The position numbers and the translations under genes were made by a program. The notes beneath the pieces are model-generated. The model saw only the letters and a list, made by a program, of their open reading frames with translations, had not been told where the DNA came from and ran no database searches. This document shows, in pieces, positions 52,148-60,946 of a stretch of 64,000 bases of DNA. The DNA is from Streptomyces rimosus (GTDB lineage: Bacteria; Actinomycetota; Actinomycetes; Streptomycetales; Streptomycetaceae): NCBI RefSeq assembly GCF_008704655.1, contig NZ_CP023688.1, forward strand, positions 8,058,501 through 8,122,500, written 5' to 3'. Each line of letters begins with the position of its first letter. The stretch's first letter is position 1.

Positions 52148-53338
52148 TCACCGCACCGCGACCACCGCCGAGCCATGCCCGAACAGCCCCTGGTTCACCG
52201 CGATCCCCGCCCGCGCCCCCGGCACCTGCCGCGCCCCCGCCTGCCCGCGCAGTTGCCGGGTCAGCTCGCAGACCTGCGCGATTGCCTGCGCGGGCACGGC
52301 TTCTCCGAAGGACGCCAGTCCGCCGCTCGGGTTCACCGGCAGCCGCCCGCCGAGCGCGGTCGCCCCGTCCCGCAGCAGCTTGGCGCCCTCGCCCTCGGCA
52401 CACAGCCCCAGATCCTCGTACCACTGGAGCTCCAGCGCGGTGGACAGGTCGTACACCTCCGCCAGCGACAGATCGTCCGGCCCGAGCCCCGCCTCCTCGT
52501 AGGCGGCGCGGGCGATGGAGGGCCGGAAGGCGACCGGCGGCTCCGGGACGGCGGCGGCCGAATCGGTCGCGATGTCCGGCAGGTCGAGGTCCGTACGGGG
52601 ATAGCGCGGCGTCACGGTGGAGACCGCCCGGATGCGTACGGGATCGGCCACCCCGCGACGGCGCGCGTACTCCGGACCGCACAGCACCAGCGCCGCCGCG
52701 CCGTCCGACGTGGCGCAGATGTCCAGCAGCCGCAGCGGGTCGGCGACCACGGGCGACGCGGCGACCTCCGCCGCCGTCACGGGCTTGCGGTAGCGCGCGT
52801 ACGGATTGAGCGCGCCCGCCGCCGCGTTCTTCACCTTCACCCGCGCGAAATCCTCGGCCGTGTCCCCGTACAGCGCCATCCGGCGCCGCGCGTACAGCCC
52901 GAAATACGCGGGGTTGGTCGCGCCCAGCAGCCGGAAGCGCAGCCAGTCCGGGTCGTCGGGCCGGTCGCCGCCCGCCGGGGCGAAGAAACCCTTGGGCGCC
53001 GCGTCCGCGCCCACCACCAGCACCACATCCGCCAGGCCCGCGAGAATCTGCGCCCGCGCCGCGGCGATCGCCTGCGCCCCGGACGCGCACGCCGCGTAGA
53101 CGCTCGTCACCCGCGCGCCCTGCCAGCCCAGCGCCCGCGCGAACGTCGCGCCGGCCACGTACCCGGGATAGCCGCCGCGCACGGTGTCGGCTCCGACGAC
53201 CGACTGGACATCGCCCCACTCCAGGCCCGCGTCGGCGAGCGCCGCCCGCGCCGCCACCGTCCCGTACTCGACGAAACTGCGGCCCCACTTGCCCCAGGCG
53301 TGCATCCCCGTCCCGAGCACCGCGACATCAGCGGTCAC
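52148..53338 (-). CDS. Thiolase-family (SCP2/lipid-transfer type) acyl-CoA protein
   Basis: A 396-aa thiolase-fold protein. VAVLGTGMHAWGKWGRSF opens the fold, and SVYAACASGAQAIAAARAQI holds the catalytic-position cysteine. LSLAEVYDLSTALELQWYED and VNPSGGLASFGEAVPA are typical of sterol-carrier-type thiolases. The GTG start overlaps the end of the DUF35 gene (GTGA). Such DUF35-thiolase pairs work together in side-chain or retro-aldol cleavage in steroid and acyl-CoA breakdown; the substrate here is unknown. Confidence 0.88.
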   Translation of the reverse strand: MTADVAVLGTGMHAWGKWGRSFVEYGTVAARAALADAGLEWGDVQSVVGADTVRGGYPGYVAGATFARALGWQGARVTSVYAACASGAQAIAAARAQILAGLADVVLVVGADAAPKGFFAPAGGDRPDDPDWLRFRLLGATNPAYFGLYARRRMALYGDTAEDFARVKVKNAAAGALNPYARYRKPVTAAEVAASPVVADPLRLLDICATSDGAAALVLCGPEYARRRGVADPVRIRAVSTVTPRYPRTDLDLPDIATDSAAAVPEPPVAFRPSIARAAYEEAGLGPDDLSLAEVYDLSTALELQWYEDLGLCAEGEGAKLLRDGATALGGRLPVNPSGGLASFGEAVPAQAIAQVCELTRQLRGQAGARQVPGARAGIAVNQGLFGHGSAVVAVR

Positions 53339-53820
53339 GCCCGCCTCCGGTCATCCTGTGGCACCGGCCGCCACCACCACGTCGTCCACACCGTCTCCGC
53401 GTCCTCCCCGAGCACCCCGGGAACCACCTCGACCGGCATCCCCACCCGCAGATCCGCGACCGTCACCCCCGGCGCCGCCTGCCCCAGCACGACCATCCGC
53501 TCCGCCGCCAGCTCCACCGCCACCAGCGTGTACGGCTGCCACGGCACCTCCGGGTCCGAGACGTACGGCGGCGGCGGCCGGTACCGCCCGTCCGTGTACG
53601 ACCACACCGTGCCGCGCCGCGACAGCGGCACCTCCATCAGCTCCGTACCGGCGCAGCCCGGGTTGCGGCAGAAGGAGTCCACCCGCGGGAAGAACACCGC
53701 CCCACAGGCACCGCACCGGGTCCCCAGCAGCCGAAAGTTCTCGGCGCCCGGCCCGCCCCCATCCGTGTCCCCGCCCCCGGTGAACCACCCCGGCACCACC
53801 GGCCTGCGCGTACGTGCCAC
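53335..53820 (-). CDS. DUF35 / OB-fold zinc-ribbon partner of the thiolase
   Basis: A 161-aa protein. The rubredoxin-like zinc ribbon is GTRCGACGAVFFPRVD with FCRNPGCAG (four cysteines). An OB-fold follows (YTLVAVELAAERMVVLGQAA). The start is GTG 53820 because GGGAGG is 5 nt upstream, while the GTG at 53826 overlaps that site. It is coupled to the thiolase by a GTGA overlap. A palindrome 38 nt upstream (53858-53872) may control the pair. Confidence 0.87.
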   Translation of the reverse strand: MARTRRPVVPGWFTGGGDTDGGGPGAENFRLLGTRCGACGAVFFPRVDSFCRNPGCAGTELMEVPLSRRGTVWSYTDGRYRPPPPYVSDPEVPWQPYTLVAVELAAERMVVLGQAAPGVTVADLRVGMPVEVVPGVLGEDAETVWTTWWWRPVPQDDRRRA

Positions 53821-53857
53821 GAGCACCTCCCGGCAACAGGCAATCTCAGAACACGAA

Positions 53858-53872
53858 CTGACGCACCGTCAG
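53858..53872. promoter_or_regulatory. 15-bp palindrome upstream of the DUF35-thiolase operon
   Basis: CTGACG-CAC-CGTCAG is a perfect 6-3-6 palindrome 38 nt before the GTG start. The position and form suggest an operator for a TetR-like or similar dimeric repressor that is not encoded nearby. Confidence 0.6.
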
Positions 53873-54003
53873 GAGTTTGCCACGCCCCAGCCGCGCCACG
53901 GAACCCCGCCCCACCCGCCCACGCCCCACCGCACAGAAAGGATCATGCCTTTCCCCCCGAATCCGTGTGAACCGGATGCACCCGTACGGCGTCCACCAAG
54001 GCG

Positions 54004-54048
54004 GAGCCGGGGCGCGGGACCGACGGGGGTGGTTCCGCGCCCCGGTTC
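54004..54048 (-). terminator. Terminator of the dipeptidase gene
   Basis: An 18-bp stem (54004-54021 with 54031-54048) containing two G-T pairs lies 14 nt after the stop codon at 54062. Confidence 0.7.
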
Positions 54049-54061
54049 TGCGGTGCCTCGC

Positions 54062-54901
54062 TCAGTGCCCACCGCTCAGCGCCCGCCGCCACACCGGAAA
54101 GTCGAAATATGTGTCAGGGAAGGTCTCCGGCGTGAAGGTGTAGTGCCACCACTCCTTGTCGTAGTTGCGGAATCCCGCGTTCTCCAGGCCCTGCTTCAAC
54201 AGCAGGCGGTTCGCGCGTTGCCGGCCCTGCACCCGGGGGTCGAGGGTGTGCGCCAGGGTGTCGAAGCAGTCGAAGCCGGTTCCCATGTCGAGCGAGTTGT
54301 CGGGGAAGCGCTGCGCCTTCGGCGCGTAGCACTTCCGCAGGGGCTCGCCCGGAATGTACGGACGGGTGGGCGGGCCCGGCAGGCGGACCAGTGTCAGATC
54401 GACGGTGCTGCCGCGGCTGTGCCCGGATTTCTCGGCGATATAGCCGTCTCGAAAGAGGGTCGACTTGTCGATCCGGGGATAGAACTCGCCCTTCATCCGC
54501 TGGTCCTTCAGGTCCTTCGCCCAGTCCACGAAGTGGTTCACGGCGCGCTGCGGCCGGTAGCAGTCGTACACCTTGAGCGTGTAGCCGCGGCGGAGGAAGG
54601 AGAGCTGGGCGCGGTGGAGAGCGCGGGCGGCGTCCCGGGTCAGGATGCACATCGGCTGCCGGTAGCCGGTGACCGGCACGCCCATGAAGGTGTGCGGCGT
54701 GAAGTAGCGGATCTCCTGGCGGATCGTCGGATCCACGTCGCGCAGCGCGACGAACTCCGGCGGCGCCGTCTCCGCGGCGCCGCGTACGGCAGTGCTGGCC
54801 TTCGGTACGGTACCGGTCGCCTCCGGAACGGCGGCGGTGGTCAGGGCGACGGCGGCTGCGGTGACGGTGAGGCCGCGCAGCGCGGCAGCGAGTCTCGTCA
54901 T
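54062..54901 (-). CDS. Secreted D-alanyl-D-alanine dipeptidase (VanX/VanY-like)
   Basis: A 279-aa M15-family metallopeptidase. A signal peptide covers residues 1-25 (LRGLTVTAAAVALTTAAV). The zinc motif is SGHSRGSTVDLTL (S-x-H-x6-D), and the second part is EWWHYTF with the catalytic glutamate and zinc histidine. SLDMGTGFDCFD is a VanX-family stretch. VanX in resistance operons is cytoplasmic; the signal peptide and the lack of vanHA genes here suggest cell-wall peptide turnover instead. It probably has its own promoter in the 57-bp gap or is read through from the methyltransferase gene. Confidence 0.9.
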   Translation of the reverse strand: MTRLAAALRGLTVTAAAVALTTAAVPEATGTVPKASTAVRGAAETAPPEFVALRDVDPTIRQEIRYFTPHTFMGVPVTGYRQPMCILTRDAARALHRAQLSFLRRGYTLKVYDCYRPQRAVNHFVDWAKDLKDQRMKGEFYPRIDKSTLFRDGYIAEKSGHSRGSTVDLTLVRLPGPPTRPYIPGEPLRKCYAPKAQRFPDNSLDMGTGFDCFDTLAHTLDPRVQGRQRANRLLLKQGLENAGFRNYDKEWWHYTFTPETFPDTYFDFPVWRRALSGGH

Positions 54902-54958
54902 GCCACTCGTCTACCACCGGCACCGCGCGGCGTGTAAGGACCCGGCCGGACGGCCCGG

Positions 54959-55957
54959 TCAGGCAGCCACCATCTCCACCACGGCCAGATCGCCCGCCTG
55001 ATGCACTCCGGCCACCCGCAGCCCGGCCCCCGCCGCCAGTTCCGTCAGCTCCGCGACCCCGCGCTCCCGCGCGCCGAAGTAGACCAGCATCCGCAGGTCC
55101 ATGCCGGTGTGCACCGACTCGCCGTCCGCACCGACCCGTTCCACGACCAGCACCCGGCCGTGCGCGCCCGCCGCCTCCGCGCACCGCCGCAGGATCGTGC
55201 GCGCCGCGTCGTCGTCCCAGTCGTGCAGGATCGCCGACAGGACGTAGCCGTCCGCCCCGGAGGGCAGCGCCCCGAAGAAGTCGCCCGCCACGGCGTCCCC
55301 GCGGTCCGCCAGCCCGGCCGCGGCCAGTGCGGCGCGCGCCGCCCGTACGGTCTCCGGCTGGTCGAACACGGTGCCCCGCATCTCGGGGTACGCCGTGAGC
55401 AGCGCAGCCAGCAGCGTGCCGTTGCCACCACCGACATCCATGATCCGCCCGAGCGTGCCCCAGTCGAAGGCGGGCACCACGGCCTCGGCCCACGCCGTCG
55501 CGTCGGCGCCCATCTCCGCGTCGTAGTCGGCGGTCCGCTTCGGGTCCGCCCGCAGGTCCTCCCAGAAGGAACGGCCGTAGTGCCGGGGGTAGGCGGCCTC
55601 CCCGGTCCGTACGGAATGCAGCAGCGCCACGAACGCGAGATCGCCCCGGCCGAGCGCGGTCTCCGCGTCGAGCCGCCGCCGCACGCCGGACGGATGGCCG
55701 TCGCGCAGCTCCTCGCCGCGCGGCAGCAGCCCGTACCGCCCCTGGGCGTCCCGGCTGAACACGTCCACCGTCACCAGGTGCCGCAGGACCCGCTCCAGTA
55801 CACCGGCGTCGGCCCCGGTGACCGCGGCCAGCTCCCGCGCCGTCCGCACCCCGCCCGCCAGATGATCGGCCACCCGCAGCGTCGCCGCGACCCGTACCGC
55901 CATCGGTGTCACCAGGTCCGCGATCGACCCGATCCCCCGGTCTTCGCCATCGGCCAT
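54959..55957 (-). CDS. SAM-dependent O-methyltransferase (PF00891 type)
   Basis: A 332-aa small-molecule methyltransferase. The N-terminal dimerisation winged helix covers residues 10-90 (VAATLRVADHLAGGVRTARE). The SAM site is IMDVGGGNGTLLAALL. The catalytic-histidine region is AILHDWDDDAARTILRRCA. The ATG at 55957 is preferred to 56008. The family modifies natural-product hydroxyls, but no biosynthetic cluster surrounds it, so the substrate is unknown. Confidence 0.87.
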   Translation of the reverse strand: MADGEDRGIGSIADLVTPMAVRVAATLRVADHLAGGVRTARELAAVTGADAGVLERVLRHLVTVDVFSRDAQGRYGLLPRGEELRDGHPSGVRRRLDAETALGRGDLAFVALLHSVRTGEAAYPRHYGRSFWEDLRADPKRTADYDAEMGADATAWAEAVVPAFDWGTLGRIMDVGGGNGTLLAALLTAYPEMRGTVFDQPETVRAARAALAAAGLADRGDAVAGDFFGALPSGADGYVLSAILHDWDDDAARTILRRCAEAAGAHGRVLVVERVGADGESVHTGMDLRMLVYFGARERGVAELTELAAGAGLRVAGVHQAGDLAVVEMVAA

Positions 55958-56052
55958 CGTGTCCGCCCTTCCGTCGTACGCTCCGGTTCCGCTGTGCGAA
56001 CGCAGCAATCTACGTAATCGGCCGACGGATCAACCAATGAATAAACAGCGGC

Positions 56053-58464
56053 CTATGAGGTGCCGTCGGGCAGACCGCGTACCCGTACGCGGTAGCCCAC
56101 CTCACCGCCACCTTGCCGCTCGACCACCACCCGTCCGTCCTCCAGCCGTGTCTCGTAGCGCTCGACCTCCGGATGCTCCCAGCCGTCCCCGGCGTCCGGC
56201 ACGACCAGGCCGCCGCCGTGCCGGCCGGGCTTCGGCGCCCACACCTCCAGCTCCGTGGCACCGTCCGCACCCGCCACCGGCAGCACCGCGCCCGCGCGCG
56301 CCAGCACCGGAATCCGGGACAGCGGGGCGTCCACCAGCACCTGCCCGGGGCCGTCGTAGGCGCGCCCGCTCGCCGTGTCGTACCAGCGGCCGCGCGGCAG
56401 CCGCACCGTCCGCCGCGTCACCCCGGGCCCCAGCACGGGCGCCACCAGCAGCGCGTCCCCCAGCAGGAAGGCGTCCTCGCAGTCGCGCAGCTTCCGGTCG
56501 CGCGGCGCGTGCCACCACACCGGACGGACGTACGGCGCCCCCGCCAGCCGCGCCAACTGCGCCAGCGTCACGAAATACGGCAGCAGCCGCACCCGCTCCA
56601 GCAGCGCCGCCCGCGCGTGCTCCAGCACCTCCGGCCCGTACTCCCACGGCTCCCGCCGCCCCGCGGTCATCGCCGAGTGCGTACGGAACAGCGGCAGGAA
56701 AGCGGCCATCTGGAACCACCGCAGATACAGCTCCGGCGACGGCACCCCCGAGAACCCGCCGACGTCCGGACCGCTGTACGGCACGCCGCACAGACCCATC
56801 CCCAGCACCAGCGACAGCGACGCCCGCAGCCCCGGCCAGCCGGTCGCCACATCACCCGACCACGTGCCCCCGTACCGCTGCATGCCCACCCACCCGGAGC
56901 GCGAGAACAGAAACGGCCGCTCCTCGGGACGCTGTTCCAGCAGTCCGTCGTGCCCGGCGCGCGCCATCGCCAGCCCGTACACGTTGTGCGCCTCCCGGTG
57001 GTCGCCGCCCCGGCCCTCCAGCGCGTGCCGCGCCGAGCGCGGCAGCGACGGATCGCCGAACGCCGCGAACGACACCGGCTCGTTCATGTCGTGCCACACC
57101 CCGGAGAAGCCCTGCGCCACCCGCTCCGCGTACAGCCCGCCCCACCACTTGCGCACCCGCGCGTCCGTGAAGTCCGGGAAGACCGCCTCGCCCGGCCACA
57201 CCACCCCGCGCACCTCCCGGCCCCGCGCGTCCCGTACGTACGCGTCGGCCGCCGCCCCGCCCTCGTACACCGCGTTGCCCGGCTCCGCCTTCACCCCGGG
57301 ATCGACGATGGACACCAGCCGCACGCCCTCCGAGCGCAGCTCGCGCGCCAGGCCGGGCAGGTCGGGGAACGCCGTGCGGTCCACGGTGAAGACGCGGTGG
57401 CCGTCGAAGTGGTCGATGTCCAGGTGCACGGCGGACAGCGGCAGCCCGCGCTCCTGATAGCCGGAGACCACCCGCCGCACCTCCGCCTGGCTGCCGAAAC
57501 CCCACCGGGCGTGCTGCGGGCCCAGCGCCCACCCGGGCGGCAGCGCGGGCGCCCCGGTCAGCGCCGTCCAGCACTGCAGGACACGGGCCGGTGTGCCGAC
57601 CAGGATCCAGTAGCGCAACGGGCCGCCGTCCATCCGCAGCTCGGCGCAGCCCGGCCGGTCGTGCCCGGACCCGGCCCCCTCCACGCCCTCGCGCAGCGTC
57701 ACCGCGCCGTCCCAGGAGTTGTCGTGGAAGACCAGATGCGTACCGGCGTCCGCCACCACGAACTGCACCGGCATCGTGACGGACAGCGGATCGTCGCCCG
57801 GCACGAACGCGCCGCCCGGGTCGGTGTTCCACAGCCGGTACGTTCCTGCGCGCAGCCGCGGCCCCGCCGACCGGCCGCCCAGCCCGAAGAACCGCGCGTC
57901 GGCCGCCACCTCCGCACGCTGCACCCACCGCGAGTCCACGGGCCGCTCGCCCGGCATGTCACCGTCGTCCCCTGGCACCCGGTCCCACCAGCGCGGCGGC
58001 AGCTCCCGCCGCAGCACCACGCCGCCCGGCGTCCGGACGTCCACCGCGCCGTGCCGCGAGACCGTCACCGTCACCCGCTCCGCCACCACCCGCCAGCCGC
58101 CCTCCGTATCGGGCTCCAGCACCACCCGGGCGTCCGGCTCCGGGCACCCGCCGGCCAGCGCGTACGACGGCTCCGGCGCCGCGCCGTCCCAGCCGCAGAA
58201 CACCGCGCCGCCCGCCGCCACCCGCACCCGCAGCGACGAACGCGCGAAATGGATCACCCCGCCGCCCGGCTGCGGCTCCATGCGCACCGCCGCGCCCGGC
58301 ACCCGCGCCCGCTCCGGGCCGCGCCGCGGCAGCCCCAGCGCGTCCGCCCGGCGCCGCCGCCACGCCCACCGCCACGTCCGCAGCCCCCGTACCGAGCCGA
58401 GGGCCCGGACCGCGCCGGCCACCCTGTCCCACCGCACCGACCGCACCTGATCATGCCCGTCCAT
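56053..58464 (-). CDS. GH31 alpha-glucosidase
   Basis: An 803-aa glycoside hydrolase of family 31. The catalytic nucleophile is D459 in GVWHDMNEPVSF and the acid/base D538 in GTWSGDVATGW. Other family stretches are WALGPQHARWGFGSQAEVRR, VHLDIDHFDGHRVFTVD and LVAPVLGPGVTRRTVRLPRG. No signal peptide is visible in the long basic lead, so it is probably cytosolic and acts on alpha-glucosides. The ATG at 58464 has only a weak ribosome site. It is divergent from acetoacetate-CoA ligase. Confidence 0.9.
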   Translation of the reverse strand: MDGHDQVRSVRWDRVAGAVRALGSVRGLRTWRWAWRRRRADALGLPRRGPERARVPGAAVRMEPQPGGGVIHFARSSLRVRVAAGGAVFCGWDGAAPEPSYALAGGCPEPDARVVLEPDTEGGWRVVAERVTVTVSRHGAVDVRTPGGVVLRRELPPRWWDRVPGDDGDMPGERPVDSRWVQRAEVAADARFFGLGGRSAGPRLRAGTYRLWNTDPGGAFVPGDDPLSVTMPVQFVVADAGTHLVFHDNSWDGAVTLREGVEGAGSGHDRPGCAELRMDGGPLRYWILVGTPARVLQCWTALTGAPALPPGWALGPQHARWGFGSQAEVRRVVSGYQERGLPLSAVHLDIDHFDGHRVFTVDRTAFPDLPGLARELRSEGVRLVSIVDPGVKAEPGNAVYEGGAAADAYVRDARGREVRGVVWPGEAVFPDFTDARVRKWWGGLYAERVAQGFSGVWHDMNEPVSFAAFGDPSLPRSARHALEGRGGDHREAHNVYGLAMARAGHDGLLEQRPEERPFLFSRSGWVGMQRYGGTWSGDVATGWPGLRASLSLVLGMGLCGVPYSGPDVGGFSGVPSPELYLRWFQMAAFLPLFRTHSAMTAGRREPWEYGPEVLEHARAALLERVRLLPYFVTLAQLARLAGAPYVRPVWWHAPRDRKLRDCEDAFLLGDALLVAPVLGPGVTRRTVRLPRGRWYDTASGRAYDGPGQVLVDAPLSRIPVLARAGAVLPVAGADGATELEVWAPKPGRHGGGLVVPDAGDGWEHPEVERYETRLEDGRVVVERQGGGEVGYRVRVRGLPDGTS

Positions 58465-58774
58465 GCTGCTCAGCCTGCCATCGACGGTGCGGCGCGGGGG
58501 CACCGTTCAACTCCCGTTCACCCAGGAAGAACCGGAAGCCCACCCACGGCACACCGGTGCCGCCGGAGCGCACCCGGGCCCGCCCGCCGCCGCCCAGAAT
58601 GTGCGGCCGACCCTGGCGCACAAGTCGATCACGTGGCATCGTCCTGCCCAGCCGTGTCACACGCACGCGCCCCCGCGCTGCGCCGGGGCGACCCTCCGGC
58701 CGTACGGGGACACCACCGCGTACCGCACGCCCACACCGCGTCCACGCAACGCCGCGTACAGCCGGGAGCCGATC
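58465..58774. other. Divergent promoter region, nothing distinctive
   Basis: The 310 bp between the glucosidase and acetoacetate-CoA ligase genes hold no gene and no strong inverted repeat that I can see. Confidence 0.5.
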
Positions 58775-60805
58775 ATGACCACCGCACCGCAGTCCGTCCC
58801 GCAGCCGGAACCCCTCTGGCAGCCCGGCCCGGACCGCATCGCCGGCGCCCGGCTCACCCGCTTCCACGACTGGGCGGCCGACAGGCACGGCGCCCCCGCG
58901 CGCGACTCCGGCGACCCGGTCGCGGACTACGCCGCGCTGCACCGCTGGTCGGTGACCGAACTGTCCCGTTTCTGGCAGGCCGTCGCCGACTGGTTCGACG
59001 TCCGCTTCGCCACCCCGTACGACACCGTGCTCGCCGACCGCGCCATGCCCGGCGCCCGCTGGTTCCCCGGCGCCACCCTCAACTACGCGGAACACGCCCT
59101 GCGCGCCGCCGAGGACCCGGACCGCGCGGACGCCCCCGCGCTGCTGTACGTGGACGAGACCCACGAACCGGCCACCGTCACCTGGTCCGCGCTGCGCACC
59201 CAGGTCGGCTCCCTCGCCGCCGAACTGCGCCGCCTCGGCGTACGCCCCGGCGACCGCGTCAGCGGCTACGTCCCCAACGTCCCGCAGGCCGTCGTGGCCC
59301 TCCTGGCCACCGCCGCCGTCGGCGCGGTGTGGACCTCCTGCGCGCCCGACTTCGGCGCCCGCAGCGTCCTGGACCGCTTCCAGCAGGTCGAGCCGGTCGT
59401 CCTGTTCACCGTCGACGGCTACCGCTACGGCGGCAAGGAACACGACCGCCGCGACACCGTCGCCGAACTCCGCCGCGAACTGCCCACCCTCAGGGCCGTC
59501 GTGCACATCCCCCTCCTGGGCACCCCCGCCCCCGAAGGCGCCCTGGAATGGGCCGACCTCACCTCCGCCGCCACCGAGCCGGTCTTCGAACAGGTCCCCT
59601 TCGACCACCCCCTGTGGGTCCTGTACTCCTCCGGCACCACCGGACTGCCCAAGGCCATCGTCCAGTCCCAGGGCGGCATCCTCCTGGAACACCTCAAGCA
59701 GACCGGCCTGCACTGCGACCTCGGCCCCGACGACCGCTTCTTCTGGTACACCTCCACCGGCTGGATGATGTGGAACTTCCTCGTCTCCGGCCTCCTCGTG
59801 GGCGCCACGATCGTCCTGTACGACGGCAGCCCCGGCCACCCGGACACCGCCGCCCAGTGGCGCATCGCCGAACGCACCGGCACCACCCTCTTCGGCACCT
59901 CCGCCGCGTACGTGATGGCCTGCCGCAAGGCCGGCGTGCACCCCGGCCGCGACCTCGACCTCTCCGCCGTCAAATGCGTCGCCACGACGGGCTCCCCGCT
60001 GCCGCCCGACGGCTTCCGCTGGCTGCACGACGAGGTGGCCGCCGACCTGTGGATCGCCTCCGTCAGCGGCGGTACGGACGTGTGCAGCTGCTTCGCCGGC
60101 GCCGCGCCGACCCTGCCCGTCCACATCGGCGAACTCCAGGCCCCCTGCCTCGGCACCGACCTCCAGGCATGGGACCCGCACGGCAAGCCGCTCATCGACG
60201 AGGTCGGCGAACTCGTCGTCACCAACCCCATGCCGTCCATGCCCGTCCGCTTCTGGAACGACCCCGAAGGCACCCGCTACCACGACAGTTACTTCGACAC
60301 CTACCCCGGCGTCTGGCGGCACGGCGACTGGATCACCCTCACCTCGCGCAACTCGGTCGTCATCCACGGCCGCTCCGACTCCACCCTGAACCGCCAGGGC
60401 GTACGGATGGGCTCCGCCGACATCTACGAGGCCGTCGAACGCCTCCCCGAGATCCGCGAGTCCCTCGTCATCGGCCTCGAACTGCCCGACGGCGGCTACT
60501 GGATGCCGCTGTTCGTCCACCTCGCGCCCGGCGCCGTCCTGGACGACGCGCTGCGCGACCGCGTCAAGCGCACCCTGCGCGAACAGTGCTCCCCGCGCCA
60601 CGTCCCCGACGAGATCATCGAGGCCCCCGGCGTACCCCACACCCTCACGGGCAAGCGCATCGAGGTCCCGGTCAAGCGGCTCCTCCAGGGCACGCCACTG
60701 GAGAAGGCGGTCAACCCGGGGTCGGTGGACAACATCGAACTGCTGCGGTTCTACGAGCGGATCGCGGCGGAGCGGGCGGCGGGGCCCGCGGCCCAGGAGG
60801 GGTAG
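58775..60805 (+). CDS. Acetoacetate-CoA ligase
   Basis: A 676-aa ANL-superfamily enzyme that makes acetoacetyl-CoA from acetoacetate, ATP and CoA. The AMP-binding loop is LYSSGTTGLPKAIVQSQGG. WYTSTGWMMWNFLVSGLL and SGGTDVCSCFAGAAPTLPVH are specific to the acetoacetate branch. The C-terminal lysine region is PHTLTGKRIEVPVKRLLQG. GGGAG lies 6 nt before the ATG at 58775. It works in ketone-body or acyl-CoA salvage. It appears to be a single-gene unit. Confidence 0.92.
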   Translation: MTTAPQSVPQPEPLWQPGPDRIAGARLTRFHDWAADRHGAPARDSGDPVADYAALHRWSVTELSRFWQAVADWFDVRFATPYDTVLADRAMPGARWFPGATLNYAEHALRAAEDPDRADAPALLYVDETHEPATVTWSALRTQVGSLAAELRRLGVRPGDRVSGYVPNVPQAVVALLATAAVGAVWTSCAPDFGARSVLDRFQQVEPVVLFTVDGYRYGGKEHDRRDTVAELRRELPTLRAVVHIPLLGTPAPEGALEWADLTSAATEPVFEQVPFDHPLWVLYSSGTTGLPKAIVQSQGGILLEHLKQTGLHCDLGPDDRFFWYTSTGWMMWNFLVSGLLVGATIVLYDGSPGHPDTAAQWRIAERTGTTLFGTSAAYVMACRKAGVHPGRDLDLSAVKCVATTGSPLPPDGFRWLHDEVAADLWIASVSGGTDVCSCFAGAAPTLPVHIGELQAPCLGTDLQAWDPHGKPLIDEVGELVVTNPMPSMPVRFWNDPEGTRYHDSYFDTYPGVWRHGDWITLTSRNSVVIHGRSDSTLNRQGVRMGSADIYEAVERLPEIRESLVIGLELPDGGYWMPLFVHLAPGAVLDDALRDRVKRTLREQCSPRHVPDEIIEAPGVPHTLTGKRIEVPVKRLLQGTPLEKAVNPGSVDNIELLRFYERIAAERAAGPAAQEG

Positions 60806-60946
60806 CCGCGCGGGTGGAGGGTTCCGCCCGCTCCATGACGTAGCCGCAGCGGGCCGTCCCGGACGGCCGTTGTCAGACCCCCCGACTACTCTCAGTCACC
60901 AGTGCAGCTCGTGGAGCGAGTCGCACGCACCGACCGAGGGGGAGTC

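Noticed and set aside
56113..60843. A 1576-codon plus-strand open frame across the glucosidase and CoA ligase
   Set aside because: It runs antisense to GH31 active-site motifs and out of frame with the CoA ligase.
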